DNA from: Gemmatimonadota bacterium
GTDB taxonomy: Bacteria > Gemmatimonadota > Gemmatimonadetes > Longimicrobiales > Gaopeijiaceae
Length of the DNA stretch: 64,000 nt
Assembly (NCBI GenBank): GCA_022826565.1
Contig: JAJDUP010000035.1
Coordinates: 62,001 to 126,000, forward strand
Direction: 5' to 3'
The notes beneath the pieces were generated by a model, which was not told the origin of the DNA, searched no databases, and saw only the letters and a program-made list of their open reading frames with translations. The stretch's first letter is position 1. Each line of letters starts with the position of its first letter. Positions 24,735-35,832 of this stretch are shown in pieces. Both the position numbers and the translations under genes were made by a program.

Positions 24735-25607
24735 TCATACGCGTTCGATGATCTCCCGCCCGAAAAGCCCGTAGGGACGGACCATCAGCACCAGCACCAG
24801 GACGACGTAAGGCACCACGAGGCTCAGCCCGCGGCCCACGTATCCGCCGGTGTAGACCTCCAGCAGCCCGATGATCGCGCCGCCGATCACCGCCCCGCGG
24901 ATCGAATCCAGTCCTCCCAGGATCACCACAGGAAAGACGCGCAGCCCGATCGACGCCACATTCGGGCTCACCCCGACGATGTTGCCGAGCATGATCCCCC
25001 CGATCGCCGCGGACGCCGCCGCCAGCCCCCACGCGATCCCGAAGACGCGCGGAATGCTGATCCCCATGCTGAGCGCCGCCTGCTGGTCGTCGGCGATGGC
25101 GCGCATGGCGATGCCGTCGCGCGTGTGCCGGAAGAAGAGCCACAGCGCGGCCAGAACGCCCAGCGCGATCGGAATCGACAGGAGGCGGTCTGCCGACAGG
25201 ATGACGGGACCGAGAGCGACGTCCCCCGACGGCAGGAACGAAGGGAACGAGCGCGGCTGCGGACCCCAGATCGCGTTGACGGCGGCGCGCAGGATCGAGG
25301 ACAGTCCGATCGTCACCATGATCATCGAGATGATGGGCTCGCCGATAAGCGGACGCAGCACCAGCCGCTCGATGACGAGGGCCACGGCCACGGCCAGCAG
25401 CAGGGTGACGAGAACGCCGACGCTCCACGGCAGCCCGGTCTGGGCAACCGCGAAGAAGATGAGGTAGGTGCCGAAGAGCAGCAGGTCGCCCTGGGCGAAG
25501 TTGATGACGTCGCTCGCCTTGTAGATGACCACGAAGCCCGCGGCGGCCAGGGCGTAGATCATGCCGGTGCAGAGGCCGGAGACCGTGAGCTGGAGGAAGA
25601 CGTCCAT
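24735..25607 (-). CDS. livH: Branched-chain amino acid-type ABC transporter permease LivH
   Basis: 290 residues from the ATG at 25607 (MDVFLQLTVSGLCTGMIYALAAAGFVVIYK), a standard LivH beginning; the in-frame extension to 25805 is antisense-like. Motif ASDVINFAQGDLLLFGTYL and the cytoplasmic loop DGIAMRAIADDQQAALSMGI are diagnostic. It forms the membrane channel with LivM and lies between the acyl-CoA synthetase gene (76-bp gap) and livM. Confidence 0.93.
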   Translation of the reverse strand: MDVFLQLTVSGLCTGMIYALAAAGFVVIYKASDVINFAQGDLLLFGTYLIFFAVAQTGLPWSVGVLVTLLLAVAVALVIERLVLRPLIGEPIISMIMVTIGLSSILRAAVNAIWGPQPRSFPSFLPSGDVALGPVILSADRLLSIPIALGVLAALWLFFRHTRDGIAMRAIADDQQAALSMGISIPRVFGIAWGLAAASAAIGGIMLGNIVGVSPNVASIGLRVFPVVILGGLDSIRGAVIGGAIIGLLEVYTGGYVGRGLSLVVPYVVLVLVLMVRPYGLFGREIIERV

Positions 25608-25683
25608 GGGTTCAGCGGGCTGCGGTGCGCTGGCGTCGCCGGGCGCGTCCCCGGCCGCGTCGCGTGCTTGTCGCGTCCATGGC

Positions 25684-27576
25684 TCAGTCCAGCGTCTCGA
25701 TGCGGAGGTCGTGGGCCACTTCGGCGGTGCGCCCGTCCTGGTAGGTGATCTCGGTCGCCACGGTGACCGACTCGCCGTTCCCCTGCAACGCCGCGATGAT
25801 GTCACCGAAGCGGTCGGCGATATGGCGGCGGCGCACCTTGCGCGTGCGCGTCAGCTCGGCGTCGTCGGCGTGCAGCTCCTTGTGGAGGAGGAGAAAGCGG
25901 CGGACGCGGGCGGCCACCGGCAGATCCTGGTTGACGGTGCCCACGTGCTCGCGGACAAGGCGGTAGACCTCGGCGCGGCGGGCCAGGTCGGTGAAGGTGG
26001 TGTAGGGAATGCGCTGACGCTCGGCCCACTGGCCCGCGTTCTCCATGTCGATCGCGATCATCGTGGTGACGAATGGTGCGCCGCCGCCCCCGAAGACCAC
26101 CGCCTCGCGGATGTACGGGCTGAACTTGAGCTTGTTCTCGACGAACTGGGGCGAGAAGTTCGTGCCGTCGGCGAGCTTCATGACGTCGGCCAGGCGGTCG
26201 ATGACGACCAGGTGACCGTCCTCCTCGAAGTAGCCGGCGTCGCCGGAGTGCAGCCAACCGCCTGAGAGCGTCTCGGCCGTCGCCTTCGGGTTGCGGAAGT
26301 AGCCCTGGAAGACGGCGGGGCTGCGACAGAGGATCTCGCCCGCGTCGGAGATGCGGATTTCGGTCTCCGGGAAGGGCGTGCCGACGGTGTGGAAGCGGAT
26401 GTCGCCGTCGCGGTGGACCACCGAGATGCCCGACACCTCGGTCTGGCCGTACAGCTGCTTCAGGTTGACGCCGATGGCGTGAAAGAAGCGGAAGACGTCG
26501 GGGCCGAGTGCCGCGCCGCCGGTGTAGGCGCGCCGCACCCGGTTGAGGCCGAGCTGATCGCGGATCGGGTGGAAGACGGTCCAGTCGGCGAGGCGGTGGC
26601 CGAGGCGGGCGAGCGCACCGAGGCGCCTGCCGTCGGACCTGCGGTCGGCGGCGGCAGTGCCCACCTTCATTGCCCGGCGGTAGATCCACCGCTTGAGCAG
26701 CGTGGTGTCCTCGGCCATGACCTGGACATCCGACACCATGTTCTCCCAGATGCGCGGCGGCGACATCAGGAAGGCCGGGCCGATTTCGCGCATGTCCTGG
26801 CGCACGGTGGCCGTCTCTTCGGGGAAGTTCACGGTGAAGCCCGCCAGCATCGCGCTCGCCACCCCGACCATCTGCTCGCCGATCCATGCCATCGGCAGGA
26901 ACGAGACGAATTCGTCGCCGGCCTCCATCGGGTCCACGCCGCGCATCTGCGCCGCCATGGCGAGAAGGTTGGCGTGCGAGAGCATGGCCAGCTTCGGGAT
27001 GCTGGTGGTCCCGGAGGTCGTGCAGAGGAGCGCGGTGTCCTCGGAGCGGACCTCAGCCAACGTTTTGTCAAATTCTGTCGGGAATCTGTCACTGCGCCGC
27101 TCACCGAGCGCCTCCACCTCCTCGAAGGCCATCAGCCCGGGCGCCTCGTAGCCGTACATCCCGCGCGGGTCGTAGTAGACGATGGCCCGCAGCTCCGGCA
27201 CCCGGCCGCGCACTTCGAGCACCTTGTCGACCTGCTCCTGGTCCTCGGCGACGATCACCCGCGCCTCGGCGGCCTCGAGCATCTTCGCCAGCTCCTCCGA
27301 GATCGAGTCCTGGTAGAGCCCCAGCGGCAGCGCCCCGATCGACTGGGCCGCGAGCTCGGCGATCACCCACTCCGGGCGGTTGTCGCCGATGATCGCGATG
27401 CGGTCGCCCTTCTCCATCCCCAACTCGACCAGCCCCAGCGCGAACGACCGCACCCGGGCCAGGTACTCGGCCCAGGTCGTCTCCTGCCAGATGCCGAACT
27501 CCTTCTCGCGGAGCGCGACGCCGTCCGGAGTGTCGGCTGCACGGCGAGCCAGCAGGCCCGGCAGGGTCGCGCTCAC
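25684..27576 (-). CDS. Long-chain acyl-CoA synthetase-like AMP-binding enzyme
   Basis: 630 residues of the FAA1/LACS type. The AMP-binding motif is LLCTTSGTTSIPKLAMLSH; GYGQTE-like motif reads LKQLYGQTEVSGI; GWLHSGDAGYFEEDGHLVVIDRLADVMKLADGTNFSPQFVENKLKFSPYIREAVVFG gives the A8 hinge and the start of the C-terminal domain. Translation starts at a GTG that overlaps the livG stop (GTGA), so the two are translationally coupled. Placement between livG and livH suggests it activates the transported carboxylate. Its Lys in the A10 region is not obvious, as in many long-chain members. Confidence 0.9.
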   Translation of the reverse strand: MSATLPGLLARRAADTPDGVALREKEFGIWQETTWAEYLARVRSFALGLVELGMEKGDRIAIIGDNRPEWVIAELAAQSIGALPLGLYQDSISEELAKMLEAAEARVIVAEDQEQVDKVLEVRGRVPELRAIVYYDPRGMYGYEAPGLMAFEEVEALGERRSDRFPTEFDKTLAEVRSEDTALLCTTSGTTSIPKLAMLSHANLLAMAAQMRGVDPMEAGDEFVSFLPMAWIGEQMVGVASAMLAGFTVNFPEETATVRQDMREIGPAFLMSPPRIWENMVSDVQVMAEDTTLLKRWIYRRAMKVGTAAADRRSDGRRLGALARLGHRLADWTVFHPIRDQLGLNRVRRAYTGGAALGPDVFRFFHAIGVNLKQLYGQTEVSGISVVHRDGDIRFHTVGTPFPETEIRISDAGEILCRSPAVFQGYFRNPKATAETLSGGWLHSGDAGYFEEDGHLVVIDRLADVMKLADGTNFSPQFVENKLKFSPYIREAVVFGGGGAPFVTTMIAIDMENAGQWAERQRIPYTTFTDLARRAEVYRLVREHVGTVNQDLPVAARVRRFLLLHKELHADDAELTRTRKVRRRHIADRFGDIIAALQGNGESVTVATEITYQDGRTAEVAHDLRIETLD

Positions 27577-28418
27577 GCCCCCGCCCCCACCGCCGCCTCC
27601 CCGCGAGCGTGCCCCAGATACGCGTCGATCACGGCGGGATCGCTCCTCACCTCATCCGGCGTCCCCTCCGCGATCTTCCGCCCGAAGTCGAGCACCACCA
27701 CGCGGTCCGAGATGTCCATGATCACGTCGATGTCGTGATCGATCACCACCACCGTAATCCCGCGCTCCTCGTGCACATCCAGGATGAAGCGCGCCATCGA
27801 CTCCTTTTCTTCGGCGTTCATCCCGGCGGTGGGCTCGTCGAGCAGCAGGATCGCGGGGTCGAGGGCGAGCGCGCGGGCCATCTCCACGAGCCGCTGGTTC
27901 CCGTACGCGAGGTTGCCGACCTCGGCGCTTCGCAGCGGCTCGAGGTTCATGAAGTCGATGACCTCCTCGACAAGGCGCCTGTGCTCGATCTCGCGGCGGC
28001 GCTGGCGGCCCAGGTAGAGTCCTCCGCTCAGCACGCCTCCGCGCATGTGCACATGGCGCCCCAGCATGAGGTTTTCCAGCACGGTCATGTGCTTGAAGAG
28101 CTCGATGTTCTGGAAGGTGCGCGCAACGCCCAGCGCGGCGATGCGATGGGGCGGCAGCCGGTGGAGGGCGCGGTTGGCGCCGCCCGAGCCGGCGAGCGTG
28201 ATCGTACCCTCCTGCGCGCGGTACAACCCCGACACGCAGTTCAGGACGCTGGTCTTCCCTGCCCCGTTCGGCCCGATCAGGGCCAGGAGTTCGCCGCGCC
28301 GCACCTCCATCGACAGGCCCGCCAGGGCGGTGACCCCGCCGAAGCGGAGGGTGAGATCGTGCAGCCGCAGCACCGCGGGTGCTGGCGAACGCGCCACCTC
28401 GCCGCCCCGGATGCTCAC
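27573..28418 (-). CDS. livG: Branched-chain amino acid-type ABC transporter, LivG ATPase
   Basis: 281 residues from the GTG at 28418. Walker A GPNGAGKTSVL, the LivG-specific insertion GVARTFQNIELFKHMTVLENLMLGRH, signature NLAYGNQRLVEMARALALDP, Walker B ILLLDEPTAGMN, and the terminal IDHDIDVIMDISDRVVVLDFGRKIAEGTPDEVRSDPAVIDAYLG are all typical. It is the first transporter gene of the upstream half of the split operon, 47 bp below the amidohydrolase gene, and overlaps the acyl-CoA synthetase start. Confidence 0.93.
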   Translation of the reverse strand: MSIRGGEVARSPAPAVLRLHDLTLRFGGVTALAGLSMEVRRGELLALIGPNGAGKTSVLNCVSGLYRAQEGTITLAGSGGANRALHRLPPHRIAALGVARTFQNIELFKHMTVLENLMLGRHVHMRGGVLSGGLYLGRQRRREIEHRRLVEEVIDFMNLEPLRSAEVGNLAYGNQRLVEMARALALDPAILLLDEPTAGMNAEEKESMARFILDVHEERGITVVVIDHDIDVIMDISDRVVVLDFGRKIAEGTPDEVRSDPAVIDAYLGHARGEAAVGAGA

Positions 28419-28464
28419 GCGGGATGATCCACGGACTGCCGGTCGTGACGGGCCATACCCACCG

Positions 28465-29805
28465 CTACTTCGTCGATCCCTCAACCCTCTCACCGCCGAC
28501 CCACACACCGTGGATCTGGCGCAGATTCGCGACCCTCTCCAGCGGATTGGCCCGCAGCAGGACCAGATCCGCGCGGCTTCCCTCCTCAATCGTCCCGACG
28601 TCGTCCAGACCCAGGCAGTCCGCCGCGACTCCCGTCGCCGAACGCAGGATCTGCTCGGCCGACAGCCCCGCCTCGGCCATCAGCTCGGCCTCCATGTGCT
28701 CGAAATAGCCCTGGAAGCGTCCCATCGGCCCCGAGTCGGTGCCGAACGCGATCGGCACGCCGGCCTCGACGAGCCGCGCCAGATTGGCCTGCGCGACTTC
28801 GAGGGCGCGCCCGTAGGCTTCGGCGGCTCCCGACGCCGCGACCCAGTCCTGCCGCGCGGGGTCGCTGACGACTTCCACCTGCACCGAATCCACGTCGGAG
28901 ATGAGGAACGGGTCGTCGAAGAAGGCAGGGCGCTCTCCGTAAGCGTATGTGGACACCTCGCGGGTGAGCGTCGGCACGTAGCAGACGCCGGTCTCGAGGA
29001 ACAGCCGGAGGGTCTCGTCGTCCACCGTTTCGTCGCGGATGCTGTGGGCGACGAGGCCCGTGCCGGCGCGGAGCAGGCCCTTCGCGTCCTCCTGGTAGAA
29101 GAGGTGCGTGGCCACGCGCAGGCCGTGCTCGCGGGCCCTCTCGATGACCGCCCGGTACGATTCCGGGCTCATTTTGGTGGTCGCGCCGAGGTTGTCGTCG
29201 ACGCGGATCTTGATCCAGTCCGGACCCATGTTGGCGACGGCGTCGACCGTCAGCGTCAGTTCCTCGGGCGCCGACCCCGTCACCACCGGCCCCGAGACCA
29301 GGATCCGCGCGTGCCCCGGGCTCCCTTCGTCCCAGCTCGCATCGCGCAGCGCGAAGGACCCCTCGCGGTCACCGCCGAGGCTGTTGACGCTCGTCACGCC
29401 GAAGCGCGCGTAGCGGGCCAGCTCCATCTCCGCAAACGCGCCGAAGGTGCCGCCACGGTCCACGCTCCAGGTGCCGCCCACATGTCCGTGGGTGTTGATC
29501 AGCCCGGGAATCATGTAGAGCCCGGTTGCGTCGACCGCCGCGACACCGGCCGCACTGGCCAACCCGGCGAAATCGGCGCCTGCCCTCAGCGGGTCGACGG
29601 AAAGAACCCGGCCTCCTCCGACCTGCACGACCATCGGTCCGCTCATCGGCGCCCCGGTGCCGTCCCAGACGCGGGCACCGTGGATCACCAGGTCGGCATC
29701 CGGATCGATGCTCCCCGTTCCGCACGCGGACAGACACGGCAGCAGCACCGCCAGCGCGGGCCAGGCATTTCGTGTGCACATCGGTACTCTCGGCTTCCTG
29801 CTCAT
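28465..29805 (-). CDS. Lipoprotein amidohydrolase (imidazolonepropionase/prolidase-like)
   Basis: 446 residues. The ATG at 29805 overlaps the stop of the LRR gene as ATGA and is preceded by GGAG; the ATG at 29781 is an alternative. A signal with lipobox LSAC (Cys28) anchors the protein. The TIM-barrel metal motif H-x-H is in IPGLINTHGHVGG. A conserved metal-ligand His occurs in RVATHLFY and another in GLVAHSIRDE, and the catalytic Asp lies in IAFGTDSGPMG. It belongs to the amidohydrolase branch with Xaa-Pro dipeptidase or imidazolonepropionase-like members. Substrate is uncertain. Confidence 0.88.
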   Translation of the reverse strand: MSRKPRVPMCTRNAWPALAVLLPCLSACGTGSIDPDADLVIHGARVWDGTGAPMSGPMVVQVGGGRVLSVDPLRAGADFAGLASAAGVAAVDATGLYMIPGLINTHGHVGGTWSVDRGGTFGAFAEMELARYARFGVTSVNSLGGDREGSFALRDASWDEGSPGHARILVSGPVVTGSAPEELTLTVDAVANMGPDWIKIRVDDNLGATTKMSPESYRAVIERAREHGLRVATHLFYQEDAKGLLRAGTGLVAHSIRDETVDDETLRLFLETGVCYVPTLTREVSTYAYGERPAFFDDPFLISDVDSVQVEVVSDPARQDWVAASGAAEAYGRALEVAQANLARLVEAGVPIAFGTDSGPMGRFQGYFEHMEAELMAEAGLSAEQILRSATGVAADCLGLDDVGTIEEGSRADLVLLRANPLERVANLRQIHGVWVGGERVEGSTK

Positions 29806-31331
29806 CGCTTGCTCCAATCCCTGTGCTGCGTCCTGCCCCGGCGCGCGGGAGATGCGGCGAGCGCCGTCCCGGATACCGGGGATGACAATGTAGCCCGGTG
29901 GAGTGATCCCGCACCTGACGCCGGAGGCACGGACCGGACCCGCGATGGAGCCGCGAAGAGCACGATCGGGTCCGCCACCTCGAACTCGACGCCACGGATA
30001 TCCTCCGGCGCGACTGTTGTGGAACGGACAGTGATGCGTGTACCCGCTACGCTCCCTGAGTCGTGTGCTATGGTGCGCTTCTCGCCGAGTGCACTGCCAG
30101 TCTCGATATCGAGTGTGTCAACGTGGAGGGCGGCTCCCTCGATGTGCAGGACGACTTCCGTCGGGAAAGGCGCTCCCTGCGCCACTTGCACCGTTATCTC
30201 CGCGGGTCCAGGAGCCAGAAGGTCCTCGTTGTCGATGCGGGCAATTCGCAGGGGCAGCCTGAACGGGGTTGCCGGATTGGCTCGCAGGTCCAGGGTGCGA
30301 AGTTTGGTCAGTCCAACGAACACACCCGCTCGCAGGTCGCTCAGTTCGGTGTTTGCAATCACCAGGCCGGAGAGATTGGACAGGCCCGCGAAGATTGCCG
30401 GAGGTAGCTCCTCTATCGGGTTGCCGGACAGTTCCAACCACCAGAGGCCGGACAGACCCGAAAAAAGTCCCGGGGGCAGTCCCGAGAGTCGATTGCCCGC
30501 AAGGTCAAGGCTGCCCAGCGTCGACAACCCGGAGAACGCGCGTTCGGGAAGCTGGGCCAACCGGTTGTTCGCCAACACAAGGCTCTGCAGTCCGGCAAGA
30601 TCCGAGAAGACGCCCTCCGGGAGAGCGGTCAGCCCGACGCCGGCCAGCGTCAGGCGCTCGAGTTGTGACAGACCCTGGAAATCGCCGCGCCGCAACTTCG
30701 GAATGATCGCTCCCTCACGCCGGCAGCGACGCCAGTCCTCACGATTGCACAGTTCCAGATCGGCAATCCCCGCCAGATCCGCTGGGTCCGGCTCCAGACA
30801 GTGGCCGTAGCCCGCGGCCAGAAGAATCTCGTCCCGTATTCGAGGTGTGCGGTCGCAGACACCCTCCTCGATGAGGACCACCGCCGTCTCGGGCGCGCCG
30901 ATAACGAAACCGGCCCCCGTGGCTGGTGCGTCGAGTGTCACCGTCATGACTTCGCGCGCGGGCTCGATGTCTTCGTCGTCGTTGATGTGCAGCTGGATGG
31001 TGCCGATCGTATCACCGGCCGAGACTCGCAGCGTGTCCGAGGGCTGCGAGGCATAGTCCGCGGCGTCCGCGTCGTAGGTGCTTGCGTCGTCGTCGACGCC
31101 GATCGAGTAGCCGACCGTGATCGGTGATTCCGGCGGGGGGGCGACCGTGAGCCGCAGGACAGCACTGCCACCCTCAGGAGCCCCCACCGTCTTGCTCAGG
31201 AATGCAACCGTGGGCGTGGGAGGCGGGGCCGGCGACCGGTCCGGGTCGGCTGGTCCGGCACCGCCGTCGCCGCAGCCACCTGACCCCGCGCAAATCCCCA
31301 GGGAGGCGAGCAGGGTGACCGCGGCCCGCAA
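29802..31331 (-). CDS. Leucine-rich-repeat lipoprotein with Calx-beta domain
   Basis: 509 residues with a TTG start at 31331, 7 bp after the thiC stop. A lipobox-like SGGC (Cys20) is followed by a Pro-rich linker. A Calx-beta-type domain follows (about 42-155, with INDDEDIEPAREVMTVTLDAP), then about six leucine-rich repeats (about 190-335) of the form F-S-G-L-S-x-L-x-x-L-x-L-x-x-N-x-L-x-x-L-P. The C-terminal third is beta-rich and ends in a Ser/Arg tail. It is probably a surface binding protein. Position after thiC with no gap suggests co-transcription, though there is no obvious thiamine link. Confidence 0.82.
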   Translation of the reverse strand: MRAAVTLLASLGICAGSGGCGDGGAGPADPDRSPAPPPTPTVAFLSKTVGAPEGGSAVLRLTVAPPPESPITVGYSIGVDDDASTYDADAADYASQPSDTLRVSAGDTIGTIQLHINDDEDIEPAREVMTVTLDAPATGAGFVIGAPETAVVLIEEGVCDRTPRIRDEILLAAGYGHCLEPDPADLAGIADLELCNREDWRRCRREGAIIPKLRRGDFQGLSQLERLTLAGVGLTALPEGVFSDLAGLQSLVLANNRLAQLPERAFSGLSTLGSLDLAGNRLSGLPPGLFSGLSGLWWLELSGNPIEELPPAIFAGLSNLSGLVIANTELSDLRAGVFVGLTKLRTLDLRANPATPFRLPLRIARIDNEDLLAPGPAEITVQVAQGAPFPTEVVLHIEGAALHVDTLDIETGSALGEKRTIAHDSGSVAGTRITVRSTTVAPEDIRGVEFEVADPIVLFAAPSRVRSVPPASGAGSLHRATLSSPVSGTALAASPARRGRTQHRDWSKR

Positions 31332-31337
31332 GACGGC

Positions 31338-33250
<1,913 letters not shown>

Positions 33251-33369
33251 CGACTGTGGGAAAGATAGGTGGACACGAAGTGCCGGGCCATACGATGCCC
33301 GGAGTACGGGCCCGATGGACAGCGGGTATGGGATTGTGGACCCATATCACCCATATGACGGTATATGGG

Positions 33370-34398
33370 TCATATTGCGCCTGCCTCCACCGCTTTCAGG
33401 CCCGCTTCGATGAACGCCCACTGAAATCGCATCTGATCCCGGACGGGCATGGGAACGAGCCCGGCTTCGGCGGATTCGGCACGTACCTCCGCCTCCGCGT
33501 GGTCGGCGCGACCGCCCGCAGCCTCCGCACCTCGAAGCCGCGCCTCCCACTCCGCGATCCGGTCGCGCCACCGCATCAGCACCGGATCGGGCGGCCCCAA
33601 CTCCGCCCCGACGCCGGGCGTGATGAAGAGCGGCATCTCGGTCACCAGCGTCAGGGTGTCGCCGCTCAACGCGCGCACCGCCTCCATCGAACTGGGACGG
33701 AACCGCGCCGCCGTTTCGCGGTCGCCGAGATCGAGGAAGTGCCGCCGCATCGCGCGCGAGTCGGGGCGGCTGCAGAAGCCGCGCCCCAGGCGGTGGAACC
33801 CCTTTTCGCCGTGGCGCTCAACATCGTGCAGGGCGTACCCGGCCGCCTCCACCTCCCGCGTGAGTCCGGCGGCCATTTCCCCGAACCGCGGCCACCACGA
33901 CCGCTCGACCAGGAAGTACGGCCCCGCCGCGACGCTCATCCCGTGCATGCTGACGTGGAGATCGTACGGGGCACCCGCGCGCCAGAAATCCCACGCGGCA
34001 CGGTTTTCGGGACGGGCGCCCCGGTCGCTTTCGCCGCGCGGGAAGCCGAACTCGATGTCGTCCCCGGGAAGCTCCCGGACGCGGTAGCGCAGATAGGCCG
34101 CCAGGTCGTACTGCGCCGCGCCCGGCGTCTGCCAGGCCCCGTTGGCCGCCGCGCCGTCCGGGTTGATGTGCGGGATGATCGACCAGGTGGCCGCGCGGCG
34201 CAGCAGCTCGCCGTCTTCGCTGGCCAGATGGCGCAGCAGCCGCAGCAGGAACCGCGGCCCGACCGGTTCGTCGGCGTGACAGCCGCCGACCAGGCTCACC
34301 CGCACCGGCCCCTCCCCGATGGCGTACGCGAGAATCGGCCGTCCCGCGCGCGAGCGGCCGATCTCGCCACCCTTCGGCGGAGGGCCTTCGCAGGCCAC
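33370..34398 (-). CDS. M14-type zinc carboxypeptidase
   Basis: 342 residues from the GTG at 34398, which avoids a 65-bp overlap with the lipoprotein gene; an ATG at 34470 would add 24 residues. The opening GRSRAGRPILAYAIG matches the M14 entry motif. Zinc ligands are H and E in GGCHADEPVGPRFLLRL, with a later His in YDLHVSMHG; IIPHINPDGAAANGAW carries the substrate-binding Asn and Asp. A Glu in TLTLVTEMPLF is a candidate catalytic residue. It has no signal peptide, so it may act in the cytoplasm on peptides or cell-wall fragments. Confidence 0.82.
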   Translation of the reverse strand: MACEGPPPKGGEIGRSRAGRPILAYAIGEGPVRVSLVGGCHADEPVGPRFLLRLLRHLASEDGELLRRAATWSIIPHINPDGAAANGAWQTPGAAQYDLAAYLRYRVRELPGDDIEFGFPRGESDRGARPENRAAWDFWRAGAPYDLHVSMHGMSVAAGPYFLVERSWWPRFGEMAAGLTREVEAAGYALHDVERHGEKGFHRLGRGFCSRPDSRAMRRHFLDLGDRETAARFRPSSMEAVRALSGDTLTLVTEMPLFITPGVGAELGPPDPVLMRWRDRIAEWEARLRGAEAAGGRADHAEAEVRAESAEAGLVPMPVRDQMRFQWAFIEAGLKAVEAGAI

Positions 34399-34405
34399 TA
34401 TTCGG

Positions 34406-35014
34406 TCAAAATGCAGGCTGTCCGCCCCCTGGGGTCGATACCACACCCGTTGCGACGAATTCCACCTCATGTTCGCACATCGTCCCCGAGAATGTGGTTG
34501 TGGGCGGCTCCGCGATTGCCACCTCGAGCGTCAGGTCGATCATGCAGGTTCCCGAGCGGTCGTCCAGCTGCCAGTCCACCCCGCCGGTGAGCGACCCGTC
34601 GACCAGGAACTCGAACGTCGACCCCACGATCGTGACGTTCAAATCCAATTGGACATTCGGGTTGCCGTCCAGCGTGAACTCGTGGCCGTCGCTGGACAGC
34701 ATGCATCCGTCCGGGTCGAGCGTGACGTTGGTGAGCAAGCGGGCAGTGTCGGCCACCTGTTCGTCGGTGGTGCCGCCGCTATACGTAAGCTGTCCACCCA
34801 GTGGACAGGCGAGCACCAGGCCATCTGGAGCCGCCGAGATGATGTCCGGCATCGTGTCCATGGCCACGTGCTGCAGGCCGAGGTAGAGCGCCTCGGTCTC
34901 CTGCATGGTCAGCGGTTCGGCGGGCTCGGTGGTGCTGTCCTCGCAGCCGACGGTGACAACGGCGGCCAGGAGGACCGCGCACAGAGATTTCGGGCTCATT
35001 CGCAGGTCCTTCAT
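34406..35014 (-). CDS. Lipoprotein of unknown function (tandem paralogue 1)
   Basis: 202 residues. The start ATG at 35014 is preceded by GAGGAGGACGT, a strong ribosome site. The lipobox is TVGC (Cys24) and the mature protein opens EDSTTEPAEPL. It shares EALYLGL, DTMPDI and DWQLDDRSG with the next upstream gene at 35127-35714, so these are tandem duplicates. The remaining sequence is beta-rich with four Cys residues that could pair. No known function; probably an outer-membrane-anchored binding protein. Confidence 0.75.
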   Translation of the reverse strand: MKDLRMSPKSLCAVLLAAVVTVGCEDSTTEPAEPLTMQETEALYLGLQHVAMDTMPDIISAAPDGLVLACPLGGQLTYSGGTTDEQVADTARLLTNVTLDPDGCMLSSDGHEFTLDGNPNVQLDLNVTIVGSTFEFLVDGSLTGGVDWQLDDRSGTCMIDLTLEVAIAEPPTTTFSGTMCEHEVEFVATGVVSTPGGGQPAF

Positions 35015-35126
35015 ACGTCCTCCTCAATCGGCGGGGTATTACTACATGGTCAAAGCTCGCGTCAGAGCAGTTATGGAGCCAGCCGCTTCTTGCGCGCGCG
35101 GGTGATAAGGTGTACTGCGGCGATTC

Positions 35127-35714
35127 CTACACCGGGGGCGCAACCGGGTCCAACTCCACCTCCAGCCCGCAGATCGTCCCGGTTGTTTCCGCCTGTCCTT
35201 CCTGGAAGTTCGACAGATCCAATTCTGCGCTCAGGGAGAAGTCGAAGACGCAGTTTCCCGACCGGTCGTCCAGCTGCCAGTCCAATGCGCCGGTTGCCGT
35301 CATGTCCATGTCGAAGGATTCGGGTTGACCCATCGACGAGAGACTCATTTCGATCCGGACATTCGGACTGCCCTCCACCGTAAACTGGTAGCCCTCGCTC
35401 CAGATCACGCACTCTGCCGGATCCATTACCATTGTGACGGACACGCCCGCGGCGCCCCCCGCCCTCTCCTCGTCAACGCCGAACTCGATCTCCATCTCGC
35501 CACCCCGTGGACATTTGTGCCGCAGGACTCCACCATCACCCGTCTGCGAGACGAGCTCGGGCATGGTGTCGCTCGCAACGTCCATCAGACCCAGATAGAG
35601 CGCCTTCGCCTCCTCCTCGTTGAGAGGCTCGGCCGGCTCGGTCGGGCTGTCCTTGCAGGCGGCGAGGATTCCCGAAAGCAGCAGCGCAACCAGCATCGGC
35701 TTCATTCTCGGCAT
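35127..35714 (-). CDS. Lipoprotein of unknown function (tandem paralogue 2)
   Basis: 195 residues from the ATG at 35714, preceded by GGGGAGA. The lipobox is LAAC (Cys20) and the mature protein begins KDSPTEPAEPL. Shared with paralogue 1 are KALYLGL, DTMPEL and DWQLDDRSG; the middle has diverged. Cys positions are largely conserved between the pair. It precedes paralogue 1 by 112 bp on the same strand and is divergent from aconitase X. Function unknown. Confidence 0.75.
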   Translation of the reverse strand: MPRMKPMLVALLLSGILAACKDSPTEPAEPLNEEEAKALYLGLMDVASDTMPELVSQTGDGGVLRHKCPRGGEMEIEFGVDEERAGGAAGVSVTMVMDPAECVIWSEGYQFTVEGSPNVRIEMSLSSMGQPESFDMDMTATGALDWQLDDRSGNCVFDFSLSAELDLSNFQEGQAETTGTICGLEVELDPVAPPV

Positions 35715-35832
35715 GGCGATCTCCCCTGGGGTGGATGATGCGCGGGCGTACCTGTCGCGGATCTTGAACAGTTGGTACCCTTCTGGCACTTCGATGATCC
35801 CACTGGCAAGAGGGATGTCGGCTGGACACGCC

